A DNA stretch of 64,000 nucleotides, taken from the NCBI RefSeq assembly GCF_900114115.1, contig NZ_FORX01000001.1, positions 310,001-374,000 on the forward strand, read 5' to 3'. Made by a program: the position numbers and the translations under genes. Of this stretch, positions 10,262-18,823 are shown in pieces. How positions within the stretch are numbered: position 1 is the first letter of the stretch; every line of letters starts with the position of its first letter. This DNA comes from Desulfomicrobium apsheronum. GTDB taxonomy: Bacteria; Desulfobacterota; Desulfovibrionia; Desulfovibrionales; Desulfomicrobiaceae. Under the pieces are notes generated by a model. It was not told the origin of the DNA. It did not search any database and saw only the letters and a list, made by a program, of their open reading frames with translations.

Positions 10262-11593
10262 ATGCTTTCCGAGAAAATATTTTGGTTCGAGGGCATGGCC
10301 GTGGCTCCGCAGCATTTTCAGCAACAAGATCGCTATGTAAATTCCCAGATTCGAATGCGGATTCTTGCGCATGTTCACCACGGTTGGGGATTCATGGATT
10401 TTTCCATCGACGAGCAATATCTGGCTCTTGGCAAGGTGGTGTTGAACAGGGCCAAGGGATTCTTGCCCGACGGCACTGTGTTCGATGTGGGACAGGGGCA
10501 AGAGGCCTTGGCCCTGGACATCCCGTCGGGCATCACCAACCGGCGCGTAGTGCTGGCCCTGCCGTTGGCGGCAGAAGGAACTTCAGAGGTTCGCCAAGAG
10601 GGAACCCAGGGCATCTCGACTCCGTATGTGGCCCATCGGGTATCCATCAGAGACAGTGTCGCGGGCAGCAACAAGGAGATGGAGATCGCCTGCTGCCGAT
10701 TGGATCTGAGGCTCATGCTCGAAGAGGATACAGAGGTTAAAGGATATATCAGCATGCCTGTCGTGCAGATCCTGGAGTGCAAGCCCGATAGAACTGTCCT
10801 GCTCGACAAGGACTTCATGCCGACCTTTCTGCATCTTGCGTCCTCTCCGCTTTTGTCCGGATACCTGCGGGAAATAGTCGGCCTGCTTTCACATCGAGGC
10901 GATCAGCTGGCCTTGCGGGTAAGCAGCGCAGGACAGACAGGCACGGCCGAAGCCGCCGATTTCTGGCTTCTACAGTGCATCAACCGTGTGGAACCCGTGT
11001 TTCGGCATTTGGGACAGACTCCGGGACTGCACCCGGAGGAGTTCTATGTGCGGCTGCTCGGTCTCGTTGGTGAATTGTCCTCCTTCGCGGAATCCAGGAA
11101 GAGGCCTGGGGAATTGATGCCTTATGATCACAGCGCCCAGGACGCGGTTTTTTCCAATTTGATGAGTCATGCCCGGCAAGCCCTGAGCATGGTGTTGGAG
11201 CAGCATGCCGTGGAGTTGCCCTTGCAGGAGCGCAAGTATGGCATCCTCGTATCGCCGATCCACGATCGCAACCTGCTCAGCACCGCGACCTTCGTTCTGG
11301 CCGTGCGCGCGGACATGGATTCCGAAACCATCCGGGGCACGATGCCAAGGCAGCTCAAGATCAGTTCCGTGGAACGGATACGCGACATGGTTCGGCTGCA
11401 GTTGCCCGGAATCAAGGTTCGGGTCCTGCCCGTGGCGCCACGTCAAATACCCTTTCATGCCGGCAAGACATACTTCAAGCTGGATATAACCTCTGAAGAA
11501 CTGGCGCAGCTTGAACTTTCCGGTGGCTTCGCACTTCACGTTTCCGGAACATTTCCAGGCATTCATCTGCAATTCTGGGCCATCAAGGAGTAG
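10262..11593 (+). CDS. tssK: T6SS baseplate-membrane connector TssK (VasE)
   Basis: A 443-residue TssK protein. The N-terminal KIFWFEGMAVAPQHFQQQDR is the family signature, related to phage receptor-binding protein shoulders. TssK trimers link the TssFG baseplate to TssL and TssM at the inner membrane. The ATG at 10262 was preferred because it begins the conserved domain and avoids overlapping tssJ; an in-frame ATG at 10154 lies inside tssJ. Only 2 bp separate it from tssL. Confidence 0.94.
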   Translation: MLSEKIFWFEGMAVAPQHFQQQDRYVNSQIRMRILAHVHHGWGFMDFSIDEQYLALGKVVLNRAKGFLPDGTVFDVGQGQEALALDIPSGITNRRVVLALPLAAEGTSEVRQEGTQGISTPYVAHRVSIRDSVAGSNKEMEIACCRLDLRLMLEEDTEVKGYISMPVVQILECKPDRTVLLDKDFMPTFLHLASSPLLSGYLREIVGLLSHRGDQLALRVSSAGQTGTAEAADFWLLQCINRVEPVFRHLGQTPGLHPEEFYVRLLGLVGELSSFAESRKRPGELMPYDHSAQDAVFSNLMSHARQALSMVLEQHAVELPLQERKYGILVSPIHDRNLLSTATFVLAVRADMDSETIRGTMPRQLKISSVERIRDMVRLQLPGIKVRVLPVAPRQIPFHAGKTYFKLDITSEELAQLELSGGFALHVSGTFPGIHLQFWAIKE

Positions 11594-11595
11594 GC

Positions 11596-12492
11596 ATGCA
11601 ATCCAGAGATGACGACAAGACAAAGTTTGAGGGGGAGGAGCACACGCCCGAAAAGTCGCGGCTTCCAGATGAGCCCGTGCACGTCACGCCCGGGGAGCAT
11701 GGCTTACGTTCCGCAGTCTATATTGCGCAACAGGCATCCCTGGAAGACTATACTCCAGGGTTGAACCCGTTGGTCAACTGTGCCTCCGGCCTGTTGCTTG
11801 AGATGGTGCGTTTGAGGGCGTTGGGTTCGGAAACGGTGAAGTCACAGGGTGACGGTGAAACCCGAGATGAAGAAAGCGGATTGGATGACCTCAGAAACCG
11901 TCTTGAAGCCGAGATTCGTGGTTTCGAGAACAGGGCGCTGGGAAGCGAGATCGATCATTCTCAGGTACTGGCGGCGCGCTACGTGTTGTGCACGGCTCTT
12001 GACGAGAGCGTGAGCACCTCGCCGCAAGGTGCGCATGGGGGCTGGTCGCGTCAGGCTCTTCTGAGCACCTTTCACAACGAAACGTGGGGAGGAGAGAAGT
12101 TTTTTCAGATTATCGACAGGTGCATACAGCAACCGGCGCGCAATCTTTATCTTCTTGAACTGATTTATCTTTTGCTTAGTCTCGGTTTCGAGGGGCGTTA
12201 CAAGCTTCAATCCCGCGGCCCGATAGAATTGGAGTTGTTGCGTGAAAGGATATACCGGCAAGTCCGCATACTTCGTGGAGAACCCGCTCAGGATTTGTGC
12301 AAGAAATTGCCGGACGGGAATTACAAGAACAAAATCTACACATACGTTCCCCTTTATCTTCTGGTCATCTTCGTTGTCACTTGTCTGGCCGCCACTTACG
12401 CGTCTTTTTTTCACATTCTCGATAATCGCGCAGAACCTCTTTTACATCAGTTCACGGTCAGTTCTTCTGCAAACGGGAGGGAAAGCAAATGA
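11596..12492 (+). CDS. tssL: T6SS inner-membrane protein TssL (DotU family)
   Basis: A 298-residue DotU/IcmH-type protein. A charged N-terminal extension (about 1-50) precedes the cytoplasmic helical domain with NPLVNCASGLLLEMVRLR and ARYVLCTALDESV, and LLELIYLLLSLGFEGRY. One C-terminal membrane segment (YVPLYLLVIFVVTCLAATYA, about 248-267) tail-anchors it. It has no OmpA or peptidoglycan-binding extension, so wall attachment would have to come from elsewhere. The stop overlaps the tssM start by 4 bp (ATGA). Confidence 0.94.
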   Translation: MQSRDDDKTKFEGEEHTPEKSRLPDEPVHVTPGEHGLRSAVYIAQQASLEDYTPGLNPLVNCASGLLLEMVRLRALGSETVKSQGDGETRDEESGLDDLRNRLEAEIRGFENRALGSEIDHSQVLAARYVLCTALDESVSTSPQGAHGGWSRQALLSTFHNETWGGEKFFQIIDRCIQQPARNLYLLELIYLLLSLGFEGRYKLQSRGPIELELLRERIYRQVRILRGEPAQDLCKKLPDGNYKNKIYTYVPLYLLVIFVVTCLAATYASFFHILDNRAEPLLHQFTVSSSANGRESK

Positions 12493-13433
12493 TCCGTCGC
12501 TGTTGTAATTTCTTGCTGAAGACTCTGAAGACACCCTGGGTACAGGGACTGATTTGCGCGTTGCTTCTTGTTTTGGTGCTATGGGTGGCCGGGCCGCTGG
12601 TCGCCGTCGCGGGGCATGTTTTTTTCGAGAGCACGACTTCCCGCCTGGTGGGTACGCTCGTGATCGTGTTCATATGGGGGCTTATGGTGGCGATTCTGTC
12701 TTCGCGGCAGCGCAGAAGAGAGGCGACAGATCCAGAAATCGCGACTCGCAAAGAGAAGGATGCGGCTTTGCAGGATCGCCTTCGCGAAGAGTTCCGGCAC
12801 ATAAAGCACACCATCAAGACGGCCATCAAGACCGTTACAACCTCGAATTTTTATGGCCCCACGAGCCGCTCACGCTATGCCCTGCCGTGGTATATGGTCC
12901 TGGGGTCTGAAAATTGCGGCAAGACGTCGCTTTTACTGAATTCCGGATTGCAGTTTCCCTTGAACGAGCAGGCCGACAGGCATCTCTACAAGTTGAAGAG
13001 CACCAGTAAGATCGAGGTCCTTTTTGCCAATCAGGCCGTGTTCATAGATACGCCAGGATTCTATGCCCAGTGCAATCAGGAATCCCGGGAGCACGGACTT
13101 TGGACATATCTGCTCCGGCGCTTGTTCAGGGAGCGTCCGGCCAAGGCGCTGAACGGCATCATCGTTTGCGTAAGCATGCGCGACATGCTCGATGGCGATA
13201 CCACCCGGCGCGAGCATCTGGCCCGGACGATCCGGACACGGTTGGGCGAAGTGCTGAAAAATTTGCGCTCCTACACGCCCGTATATCTCGTGTTCACCAA
13301 GTGTGATGCGGTTCCAGGCTTCGCGCAGTTCTTTGCGCATTTGTCCCGGAACGAGCGCGAGCAGATATTCGGCTGCCCCCTCGCGCAAGCGTCATGGATT
13401 TGGACGCAACGCGTCAGGAACTTCATGAACTGA
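12489..13433 (+). CDS. tssM: T6SS inner-membrane protein TssM (IcmF), N-terminal part before a frameshift
   Basis: These 314 codons encode the N-terminal third of TssM: two membrane segments (about 15-40 and 52-70), then the cytosolic GTPase-like domain with a P-loop-like GSENCGKTSLLLNSGL and a DTPGFY motif, followed by VYLVFTKCDAVPGF and NEREQIFGC. The frame then closes at 13433. The continuation of the same protein is in the -1 frame starting near 13376-13394, so tssM as given is interrupted. The last 15-18 residues (after GCPL) look out of frame. The break could be a real mutation or a one-base error in the C5 run at 13376-13380. Confidence 0.88.
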   Translation: MIRRCCNFLLKTLKTPWVQGLICALLLVLVLWVAGPLVAVAGHVFFESTTSRLVGTLVIVFIWGLMVAILSSRQRRREATDPEIATRKEKDAALQDRLREEFRHIKHTIKTAIKTVTTSNFYGPTSRSRYALPWYMVLGSENCGKTSLLLNSGLQFPLNEQADRHLYKLKSTSKIEVLFANQAVFIDTPGFYAQCNQESREHGLWTYLLRRLFRERPAKALNGIIVCVSMRDMLDGDTTRREHLARTIRTRLGEVLKNLRSYTPVYLVFTKCDAVPGFAQFFAHLSRNEREQIFGCPLAQASWIWTQRVRNFMN

Positions 13434-16045
13434 TGCAGACCCTGAACGCCCAGATAATCACGAAGATCCATCAGGAGAGGGACTGCCTCGCTCGGGCCAG
13501 GATGTTTCGCTTTCCACAGGAACTGGCTGCACTGGGTTCCAGGATCCAGGATCTTATTTTCGAGGCGTTTGGGCCCTCCCGCTATCATCGGCCGGTCATG
13601 TTTCGGGGTTTTTTCTTTTCGAGCGCCCTGTCTTCCTCGGATGTGATGTCTGGCGCCGCTCGCGAAGGAGAACTCGCTTATCAAAGCGGTTTTCAATCCT
13701 TTTTGGGCGATTACGCGAAGGGTTTTTTCCTGCTGCGATTGCTTGAAGGGTTCGTCATTCCAGAGGCCGGACTGGCGGACGCCGACCGGGAGCACATCTG
13801 GATGCTGCGTTTTCGCCGCTTTGGCACGCAGTTGGCGGCGGGCGTTGTGCTTATTGCGGGCGTGTCTCTTCTTGCGTTCAGTTTCAAGGACAATTTTCGC
13901 CGGATGGAGCTCTTGGAGGTCATATCAAATGATTTCAAACGGGAACAGCAGGCGCACCTTGAGGCCGGAGACGCTCTGAAAATCTTGCCCGAACTTGCGC
14001 CCTTGGAGAAGGCCTTGACGGTTTATGACCGCCACCAGGATCCATTCCTTTCGCGCAGGTTGGGCTTGTATCAGGGTGATGTTTTCGAGGGGGCCACAAG
14101 ACGTGCCTATACCGGGGTTTTGAACGCACGCCTCTTGCCGAGAGTGCGAGAAATGGCCGTGAATACCATGGGTGAGTCCCTGGACGATCTGGGTGCCCTG
14201 AAGTCGGCCCTTCGGGCTTATTTGATGCTCTGTCAGCCCGAAAAACTGAGCGAAAGGTTTCTCAATGAGTGGCTGGAGAGGCGATGGGCCGAACTTTATC
14301 CTGGAGGAGTGGCGGACCAGCGCACGTTGATGCGGCATATGTCCTTCCTGATTGAAGAGGGCATTTCGCCCGTTTCTCCGGACGAACAGACCCTTGCCAA
14401 AGCAAGAACGGCTTTGCTCAAAAAGCCGCTTTCGCATCTGGCCTATCAGCAGATGAAAGAAGAAGCCTCCGAGGGCGGGAACTCGCCATTTACATTTCAT
14501 GGAGTTTTCGGCGGCCGTATCTCCGCATTTTCCGGGGATACGTACGCCATTCCTTATCTGTATACGCTTGAAGGCTTTCACGAATATATCATGGAACGCT
14601 GCCCCGAAATCATTCAGGAGTTGACGGAAGACAGCTGGGTATTCGGGCCCAAGTCCATGCTTTTCAGTGCCCTCGACGTGGAGAAAATTTCCAAGGACGT
14701 CAGAGTCTTGTATTTTAAAGACTATGCGCGTCACTGGAATCAGGCCTTACAGGAACTTCGAGTTTTTACTCCCAGGAGCATGGTCGGTGCCGCTGACCTC
14801 GCGGAACAGCTTGGTTCCGGAGTATCGCCGGTGGTGCTGATGCTTCGGGAATTGCGCAAAAATACGACTTTTGTCGCGCAGGAAAAACAAGAAAGCGGAC
14901 TGGAGAGTGCCGTGGAGCAGCAGGCGGCCAAGCGGGGAACCAGGAAATTGACGGGCGTGGCCGGAACAGCGCTTGCCAAAGCTGCCACCGAAAGCGTTTT
15001 GGACGTTGTAGCGCAGGCGCGCACCAAGGTTGCCCGGGAGGCGCTACGGGACGCGCAGCTGGTCACTCAGTCTTTCAAGCATCTTGACAGTCTCCTCGAT
15101 GCAGAGGGAAATCCTGCTCCGGCTCTCAAGGGGGTTCATGACGCCATGAGGGACGCAGGTCTTCTTTTTCGAAGGGTCAATGACAGCAACAACAGAAGCA
15201 AGCAGTTGCTTGCTGCCTTGCAGGACATCGCCGAGGACCGGGACGGCACCTTGCATTCGCTCAGCAGCGCTGCGGAAAGGCTCCCAGCGCCTGTGCAAAA
15301 ATGGTACTCCACTGTGTCCACGGGAGGCTTGAAACAGATGCTTGCAGAAGCTGCATCGATCATTGAATCGGTCTATCATGATTCTGTACTGAATGTGTAC
15401 AATGCAGGACTGAAGGAACTTTATCCACTACGCATAGATAGTGATCTGGATGCAAATCTTGTTGAGTTTGCGAATTTTTTCAAAAAGGCAGGGGTATTTG
15501 ACATATTTCATGACACATATATTCGCCCATTCGTCTCAAAAAATGGAGAAATTCGTCCTGTTCTGGGGTGTTCGCTGCCAATTTCGAAAAAATCAATTGA
15601 GCAATTGCAGCGAGTTCGTAAAATTCAGGATGCCTTTTTTATTTCCGATAATGATTTAGGCATCAGTTTCCTCATCGAGCCGTATGCTCTCGACGTAAAA
15701 CTCAAGCAAGTTGAACTTTCTCATGGGAACAAGGTGCTGAGCTATTGGCACGGGCCGGTTCAGGGCGCGAATCTTGTCTGGCCGCTCGATGCAGGGCAGT
15801 CTCCTGAGGCTTCTTTGGCCATGACGGATGTGCACACAGTTAGGGCATTCAAGGAGATGCGTGGGGATTGGGCCTTTTTTCGCCTATTGCAGAACGGTAA
15901 AGTCAAGCTGCTGGAAGGAAATAAGTGCATTGTCGAATTGTACGAAAACGGGAAATGGGCGCAATTTCTTATCCAATTCCGAAACAAGGCAAACCCATTC
16001 GATCCTGAGGTATGCAGTTTTTCTTTGCCCGAAACATTGTTTTGA
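13394..16045 (+). CDS. tssM: T6SS TssM (IcmF), C-terminal part after a frameshift
   Basis: This frame carries the remaining ~880 residues of TssM: the EL-x-LM-x-LN helix, FRFPQELAALGSRIQDLI, a third membrane segment (about 148-165) and the large periplasmic region with the C-terminal beta domain (SYWHGPVQGANLVWP) that meets TssJ. The first in-frame ATG (13394) has no ribosome site and falls mid-domain, so this is not an independent gene. Joined to the upstream part it gives about 1180 residues, normal for TssM. The last ~700 bp is noticeably more AT-rich than the rest of the cluster. A working T6SS would need either intact tssM in the true genome or recoding. Confidence 0.88.
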   Translation: MDLDATRQELHELMQTLNAQIITKIHQERDCLARARMFRFPQELAALGSRIQDLIFEAFGPSRYHRPVMFRGFFFSSALSSSDVMSGAAREGELAYQSGFQSFLGDYAKGFFLLRLLEGFVIPEAGLADADREHIWMLRFRRFGTQLAAGVVLIAGVSLLAFSFKDNFRRMELLEVISNDFKREQQAHLEAGDALKILPELAPLEKALTVYDRHQDPFLSRRLGLYQGDVFEGATRRAYTGVLNARLLPRVREMAVNTMGESLDDLGALKSALRAYLMLCQPEKLSERFLNEWLERRWAELYPGGVADQRTLMRHMSFLIEEGISPVSPDEQTLAKARTALLKKPLSHLAYQQMKEEASEGGNSPFTFHGVFGGRISAFSGDTYAIPYLYTLEGFHEYIMERCPEIIQELTEDSWVFGPKSMLFSALDVEKISKDVRVLYFKDYARHWNQALQELRVFTPRSMVGAADLAEQLGSGVSPVVLMLRELRKNTTFVAQEKQESGLESAVEQQAAKRGTRKLTGVAGTALAKAATESVLDVVAQARTKVAREALRDAQLVTQSFKHLDSLLDAEGNPAPALKGVHDAMRDAGLLFRRVNDSNNRSKQLLAALQDIAEDRDGTLHSLSSAAERLPAPVQKWYSTVSTGGLKQMLAEAASIIESVYHDSVLNVYNAGLKELYPLRIDSDLDANLVEFANFFKKAGVFDIFHDTYIRPFVSKNGEIRPVLGCSLPISKKSIEQLQRVRKIQDAFFISDNDLGISFLIEPYALDVKLKQVELSHGNKVLSYWHGPVQGANLVWPLDAGQSPEASLAMTDVHTVRAFKEMRGDWAFFRLLQNGKVKLLEGNKCIVELYENGKWAQFLIQFRNKANPFDPEVCSFSLPETLF

Positions 16046-16080
16046 GTGTCATGAGAAATTGCCACTTCTGGCATATTCAA

Positions 16081-16093
16081 TGGTCAATGACCA
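16081..16093. promoter_or_regulatory. Short perfect palindrome upstream of the transglycosylase gene
   Basis: TGGTCA-A-TGACCA is a 6-bp perfect inverted repeat centred 23 bp upstream of the lytic transglycosylase start and just after tssM. It could be an operator, but no regulator is known for it, and a palindrome this short can arise by chance. Confidence 0.25.
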
Positions 16094-16109
16094 ATGCGTT
16101 GCCCTGAAT

Positions 16110-17069
16110 ATGAAAAGAAGAATATTGGGCAGCGATTTGTTCATGGTGAGTCTGTGTCTTCTTTTCATGACGAGTTGCGCTTGGAAAAAAGGCACAGTGA
16201 TGGATGCAGCTGGCCCCGTGGTATCGCGGGCTGTCGTGGTCAACCGTACAGTTCTTGAGCCGGCTTGGGATATTGTCGCCGGATCTTCGCGATCAGTGGT
16301 CGCATCCCAGGAGTTGTGGGGTTCATCCGCGTTGCCAACGCGGACGGAGTCTCCCCGAGCGCCGGCCATTCGTGAAGGAGAGTCAGCGGTGCTGAACTGG
16401 TTGCCGCCGGGAGAGACTGAAACCATGCAGCGTTTTGTGCACAACCTGCATGGAGGAAAAGGGGCGTCCGCATTCATTTTGAGTAGGGCCCGGCAGTATC
16501 TGCCAGTGATCCTTGACGCTCTTGAAAAGTACGATCTTCCTCGGGAGCTGGCATTTTTACCGCTGGTCGAGAGTCGTTTCGAGACTCAGGCGGTTTCCTC
16601 TGCTGGCGCGGCCGGTCTCTGGCAGATCATGCCGGACACGGCGCTCAGGTTTGGGCTCAATATCACCGAAAGTGATGATGAGCGTTTTGATGTGCGCAAA
16701 TCGACATATGCGGCAGCAGCCTATCTGGCGGCCTTGCATAAGCGGTTCAAGGATTGGCCGTTGGCTCTGGCCGCCTACAATTGCGGGGAAGGCGCAATGT
16801 CCCGTGCGCTCAAGCAAACAGGCGCGGGAACGCTTTCGGAGCTGATCGCGATATGCCGAATGGGAGAATCCACGTCCGTTGTCCTGGCCCGCGAAACGCT
16901 GGAGTATGTGCCGAAATTTGTCGGCGCGGTTCAGGTCATGTCCAGCCTGGTGAATATCGCAGAGGGGCGGCCCGGGAGTGGCGACGCATGTGACGGTCTC
17001 TTGCCCCGGAGCGCGGTTACAAGGATTTGCCATGAGAATGAGGTGGCGTTGCAGGGCGGGGCCCCATGA
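16110..17069 (+). CDS. Lytic transglycosylase lipoprotein (MltD/SLT-like, GH23)
   Basis: A 319-residue predicted lipoprotein; the signal peptide ends LLFMTSC, with Cys at about 22. The lysozyme-like domain shows ELAFLPLVESRFETQAVSSAGAAGLWQIMP, with the catalytic Glu in the VES motif and the AAGLWQ block, then the DERFDVRKSTYAAAAYL and LALAAYNCGEG motifs of the MltD branch. No LysM repeats follow. It would cleave peptidoglycan glycan strands without hydrolysis. Its place inside the T6SS operon suggests it opens the wall for the TssJLM complex. Start ATG 16110 gives the lipoprotein signal; ATG 16080 is in frame upstream. Confidence 0.87.
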   Translation: MKRRILGSDLFMVSLCLLFMTSCAWKKGTVMDAAGPVVSRAVVVNRTVLEPAWDIVAGSSRSVVASQELWGSSALPTRTESPRAPAIREGESAVLNWLPPGETETMQRFVHNLHGGKGASAFILSRARQYLPVILDALEKYDLPRELAFLPLVESRFETQAVSSAGAAGLWQIMPDTALRFGLNITESDDERFDVRKSTYAAAAYLAALHKRFKDWPLALAAYNCGEGAMSRALKQTGAGTLSELIAICRMGESTSVVLARETLEYVPKFVGAVQVMSSLVNIAEGRPGSGDACDGLLPRSAVTRICHENEVALQGGAP

Positions 17070-17102
17070 TTGGCAGAAGAATGCAGTGAAAGAGGTGGAT
17101 TC

Positions 17103-17831
17103 ATGAAATCGGCTTCATCGGCAGCCGCCCTCACGGTCGAATCCTGGGGCATGACCAGGCGGGGGCACGCGTGTCATGAAAATCAGGATGCGTTTTTGAA
17201 CTGGCCGGAGCATCTGCTCTGGGGCGTGGCGGATGGAGTCGGGGGCACCGGCAACGGGGCGTCGGCAAGCCGGCTTTTGGTGCAGTACCTGATGCGCACT
17301 CCGGCTCCGCCATCCTTGGACGGCCACGTTGAAAATGTCACCCGCCTTCTGGCGCGCTCCAACCGGGAGCTTCGTCAGGACGGTCTGGGCGATGCCGCCA
17401 GTACCGTCGTCGTGCTGTTGATCCATAGTGGCGGCGCTGCCTGTGTGTGGTCGGGAGACAGCCGGTGCTATCTGTTGCGCGAGAGCACGCTCTATCAGTG
17501 CACGCGAGACCACACTGCGCGCCAACGTACGATAGAACGCGATGAGCTTACGCACCATGAAGCCGAACGCATGGTGCGTGGCAACGTGGTCACCAATGCC
17601 GTTGGGGTTCGGGACACGCTCCGGCTGGAGATAACACGTTTGTCCTTGCGACGTGGCGACAGGTTTCTGCTCTGTTCTGACGGGCTCTCGGACAGTGTTT
17701 CTTCTGAAGCTCTTGTCGCGCATCTTGGCAGGTCTCGGGCCAGGGACGCCGCCTTGGGCATTGCAGAGACTCTGGATGGAAAGGAACATCCGGATGACGC
17801 AACTTTTGTGACCGTTTTCCTTTCAGGATAA
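17103..17831 (+). CDS. pppA: PP2C-family Ser/Thr phosphatase (PppA type)
   Basis: A 242-residue PPM phosphatase. The metal-binding aspartates are all present: ENQDAF near residue 28, ADGVGGTGNG, LLCSDGLSD and DDATFVTV; VWSGDSRCYLLR is another family motif. In T6SS gene clusters such phosphatases reverse the kinase-driven phosphorylation that activates the FHA protein. ATG 17103, preceded by GAGGTGG, gives the correct domain start; a TTG at 17070 would add 11 residues. Ends 2 bp before the kinase gene. Confidence 0.9.
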   Translation: MKSASSAAALTVESWGMTRRGHACHENQDAFLNWPEHLLWGVADGVGGTGNGASASRLLVQYLMRTPAPPSLDGHVENVTRLLARSNRELRQDGLGDAASTVVVLLIHSGGAACVWSGDSRCYLLRESTLYQCTRDHTARQRTIERDELTHHEAERMVRGNVVTNAVGVRDTLRLEITRLSLRRGDRFLLCSDGLSDSVSSEALVAHLGRSRARDAALGIAETLDGKEHPDDATFVTVFLSG

Positions 17832-17833
17832 TA

Positions 17834-18772
17834 ATGATGGGCGGAAGGAAAAAGCGGCAGCGTCAAGCCGTGGGCAAAAAGAGTCCGGCCCTGGATCGTA
17901 TTTCCAAAGTCTGGGTGCCGAGGACTGGCGGCCCGGGACGCTTCGTTCTCCAATCCGGCCTTGGGGTGGGAGGCATGTGCGAGGTGTGCTCTGCCATTGA
18001 TCTGCGGCGGATGGAGTGTGGAGACCCGCGCCCCGTCGTGGCGGTGAAGCGTTTGCTGCCCAGCCTGGTCGACAACCGCAAGGCACAGCTGGCTCTTGCC
18101 CGGGAATTTTTCATCTTGCGCCATCTGACGCATCCCGGCGTTGTGCGCGTGTTCGATCTGCACAGGGAGCATTGGGGCATTTGTTTCAGCATGGAATTGC
18201 TGGAAGGGGCATCGGCATATTCGATCCTCGGCGAGCACCCCTCGGGGATGGGAAAGTCAGGGATTGTCGCAGGCCGCAAGATTTTCGACATCTTGGACTA
18301 TCTGCACGCACATGGCGTCACTCATGGAGATGTTAAGCCCGCCAATATTGTCTTGGAACAGGACGGGCGGCTTGTGCTCCTTGATTTCAACGTCACGCAA
18401 TTCAGCGCGAGGCCCGGGCTGGCAAGCTCCGCGATGTCTCGTGGCCTGGAGAAGTCCCTGCATGTCCCTGCCTACAGTCGCCTTCATTCCAGCCCTCAGA
18501 TGCTTTGCGGCGCTGCGCCTTCGCCCAGCTGTGATGTTTTTTCAGCCAGTTGTACCGTGTATGAATTGCTTTCGGGAGAGCACCCCTTCAAAATGTTGCC
18601 TGCTGATGAGGCGGCAACTCGGAAACTCGAACCGGTTCGGCCGGCATGTTTGCCGGGCCGACAATGGAAGTGGCTTCGACGTGGATTGTCGTTCGAGTCT
18701 CGGGACCGGCCAAGTCCAAGGCAGCTTTTGGCCGCTTTCGGAGAACGGAGCTGGTTCAAGTCGGTGTCATGA
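17834..18772 (+). CDS. Small Ser/Thr protein kinase of the T6SS cluster (PpkA-like)
   Basis: A 312-residue Hanks-type kinase, essentially only the catalytic domain. Visible elements: glycine loop GLGVGG (43-48), ATP lysine K72, helix-C Glu E91, catalytic loop HGDVKPAN (D166), and the metal-binding motif written DFN (184-186) instead of DFG; CDVFSASCTVYELL and RDRPSPRQ follow. Unlike PpkA of Pseudomonas it has no transmembrane segment or periplasmic sensor, so the input must be cytosolic or come through partners. It follows the PP2C gene by 2 bp and is the last gene of the T6SS block. ATG 17837 is an equivalent start. Confidence 0.88.
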   Translation: MMGGRKKRQRQAVGKKSPALDRISKVWVPRTGGPGRFVLQSGLGVGGMCEVCSAIDLRRMECGDPRPVVAVKRLLPSLVDNRKAQLALAREFFILRHLTHPGVVRVFDLHREHWGICFSMELLEGASAYSILGEHPSGMGKSGIVAGRKIFDILDYLHAHGVTHGDVKPANIVLEQDGRLVLLDFNVTQFSARPGLASSAMSRGLEKSLHVPAYSRLHSSPQMLCGAAPSPSCDVFSASCTVYELLSGEHPFKMLPADEAATRKLEPVRPACLPGRQWKWLRRGLSFESRDRPSPRQLLAAFGERSWFKSVS

Positions 18773-18823
18773 AGGCCGCACCCTCGTCGTCCGAAGCAAC
18801 CATCAGCCGCGTGAGCCGCTTTA

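Noticed and set aside
13394-16045. An independent gene starting at ATG 13394
   Set aside because: No ribosome site, begins in the middle of a TssM domain, and continues the upstream protein exactly; treated as the second half of tssM.
1-18772. A -24/-12 sigma-54 promoter inside the T6SS block
   Set aside because: I looked for TGGCAC-N5-TTGCA-like sites before several genes and saw none convincing by eye.
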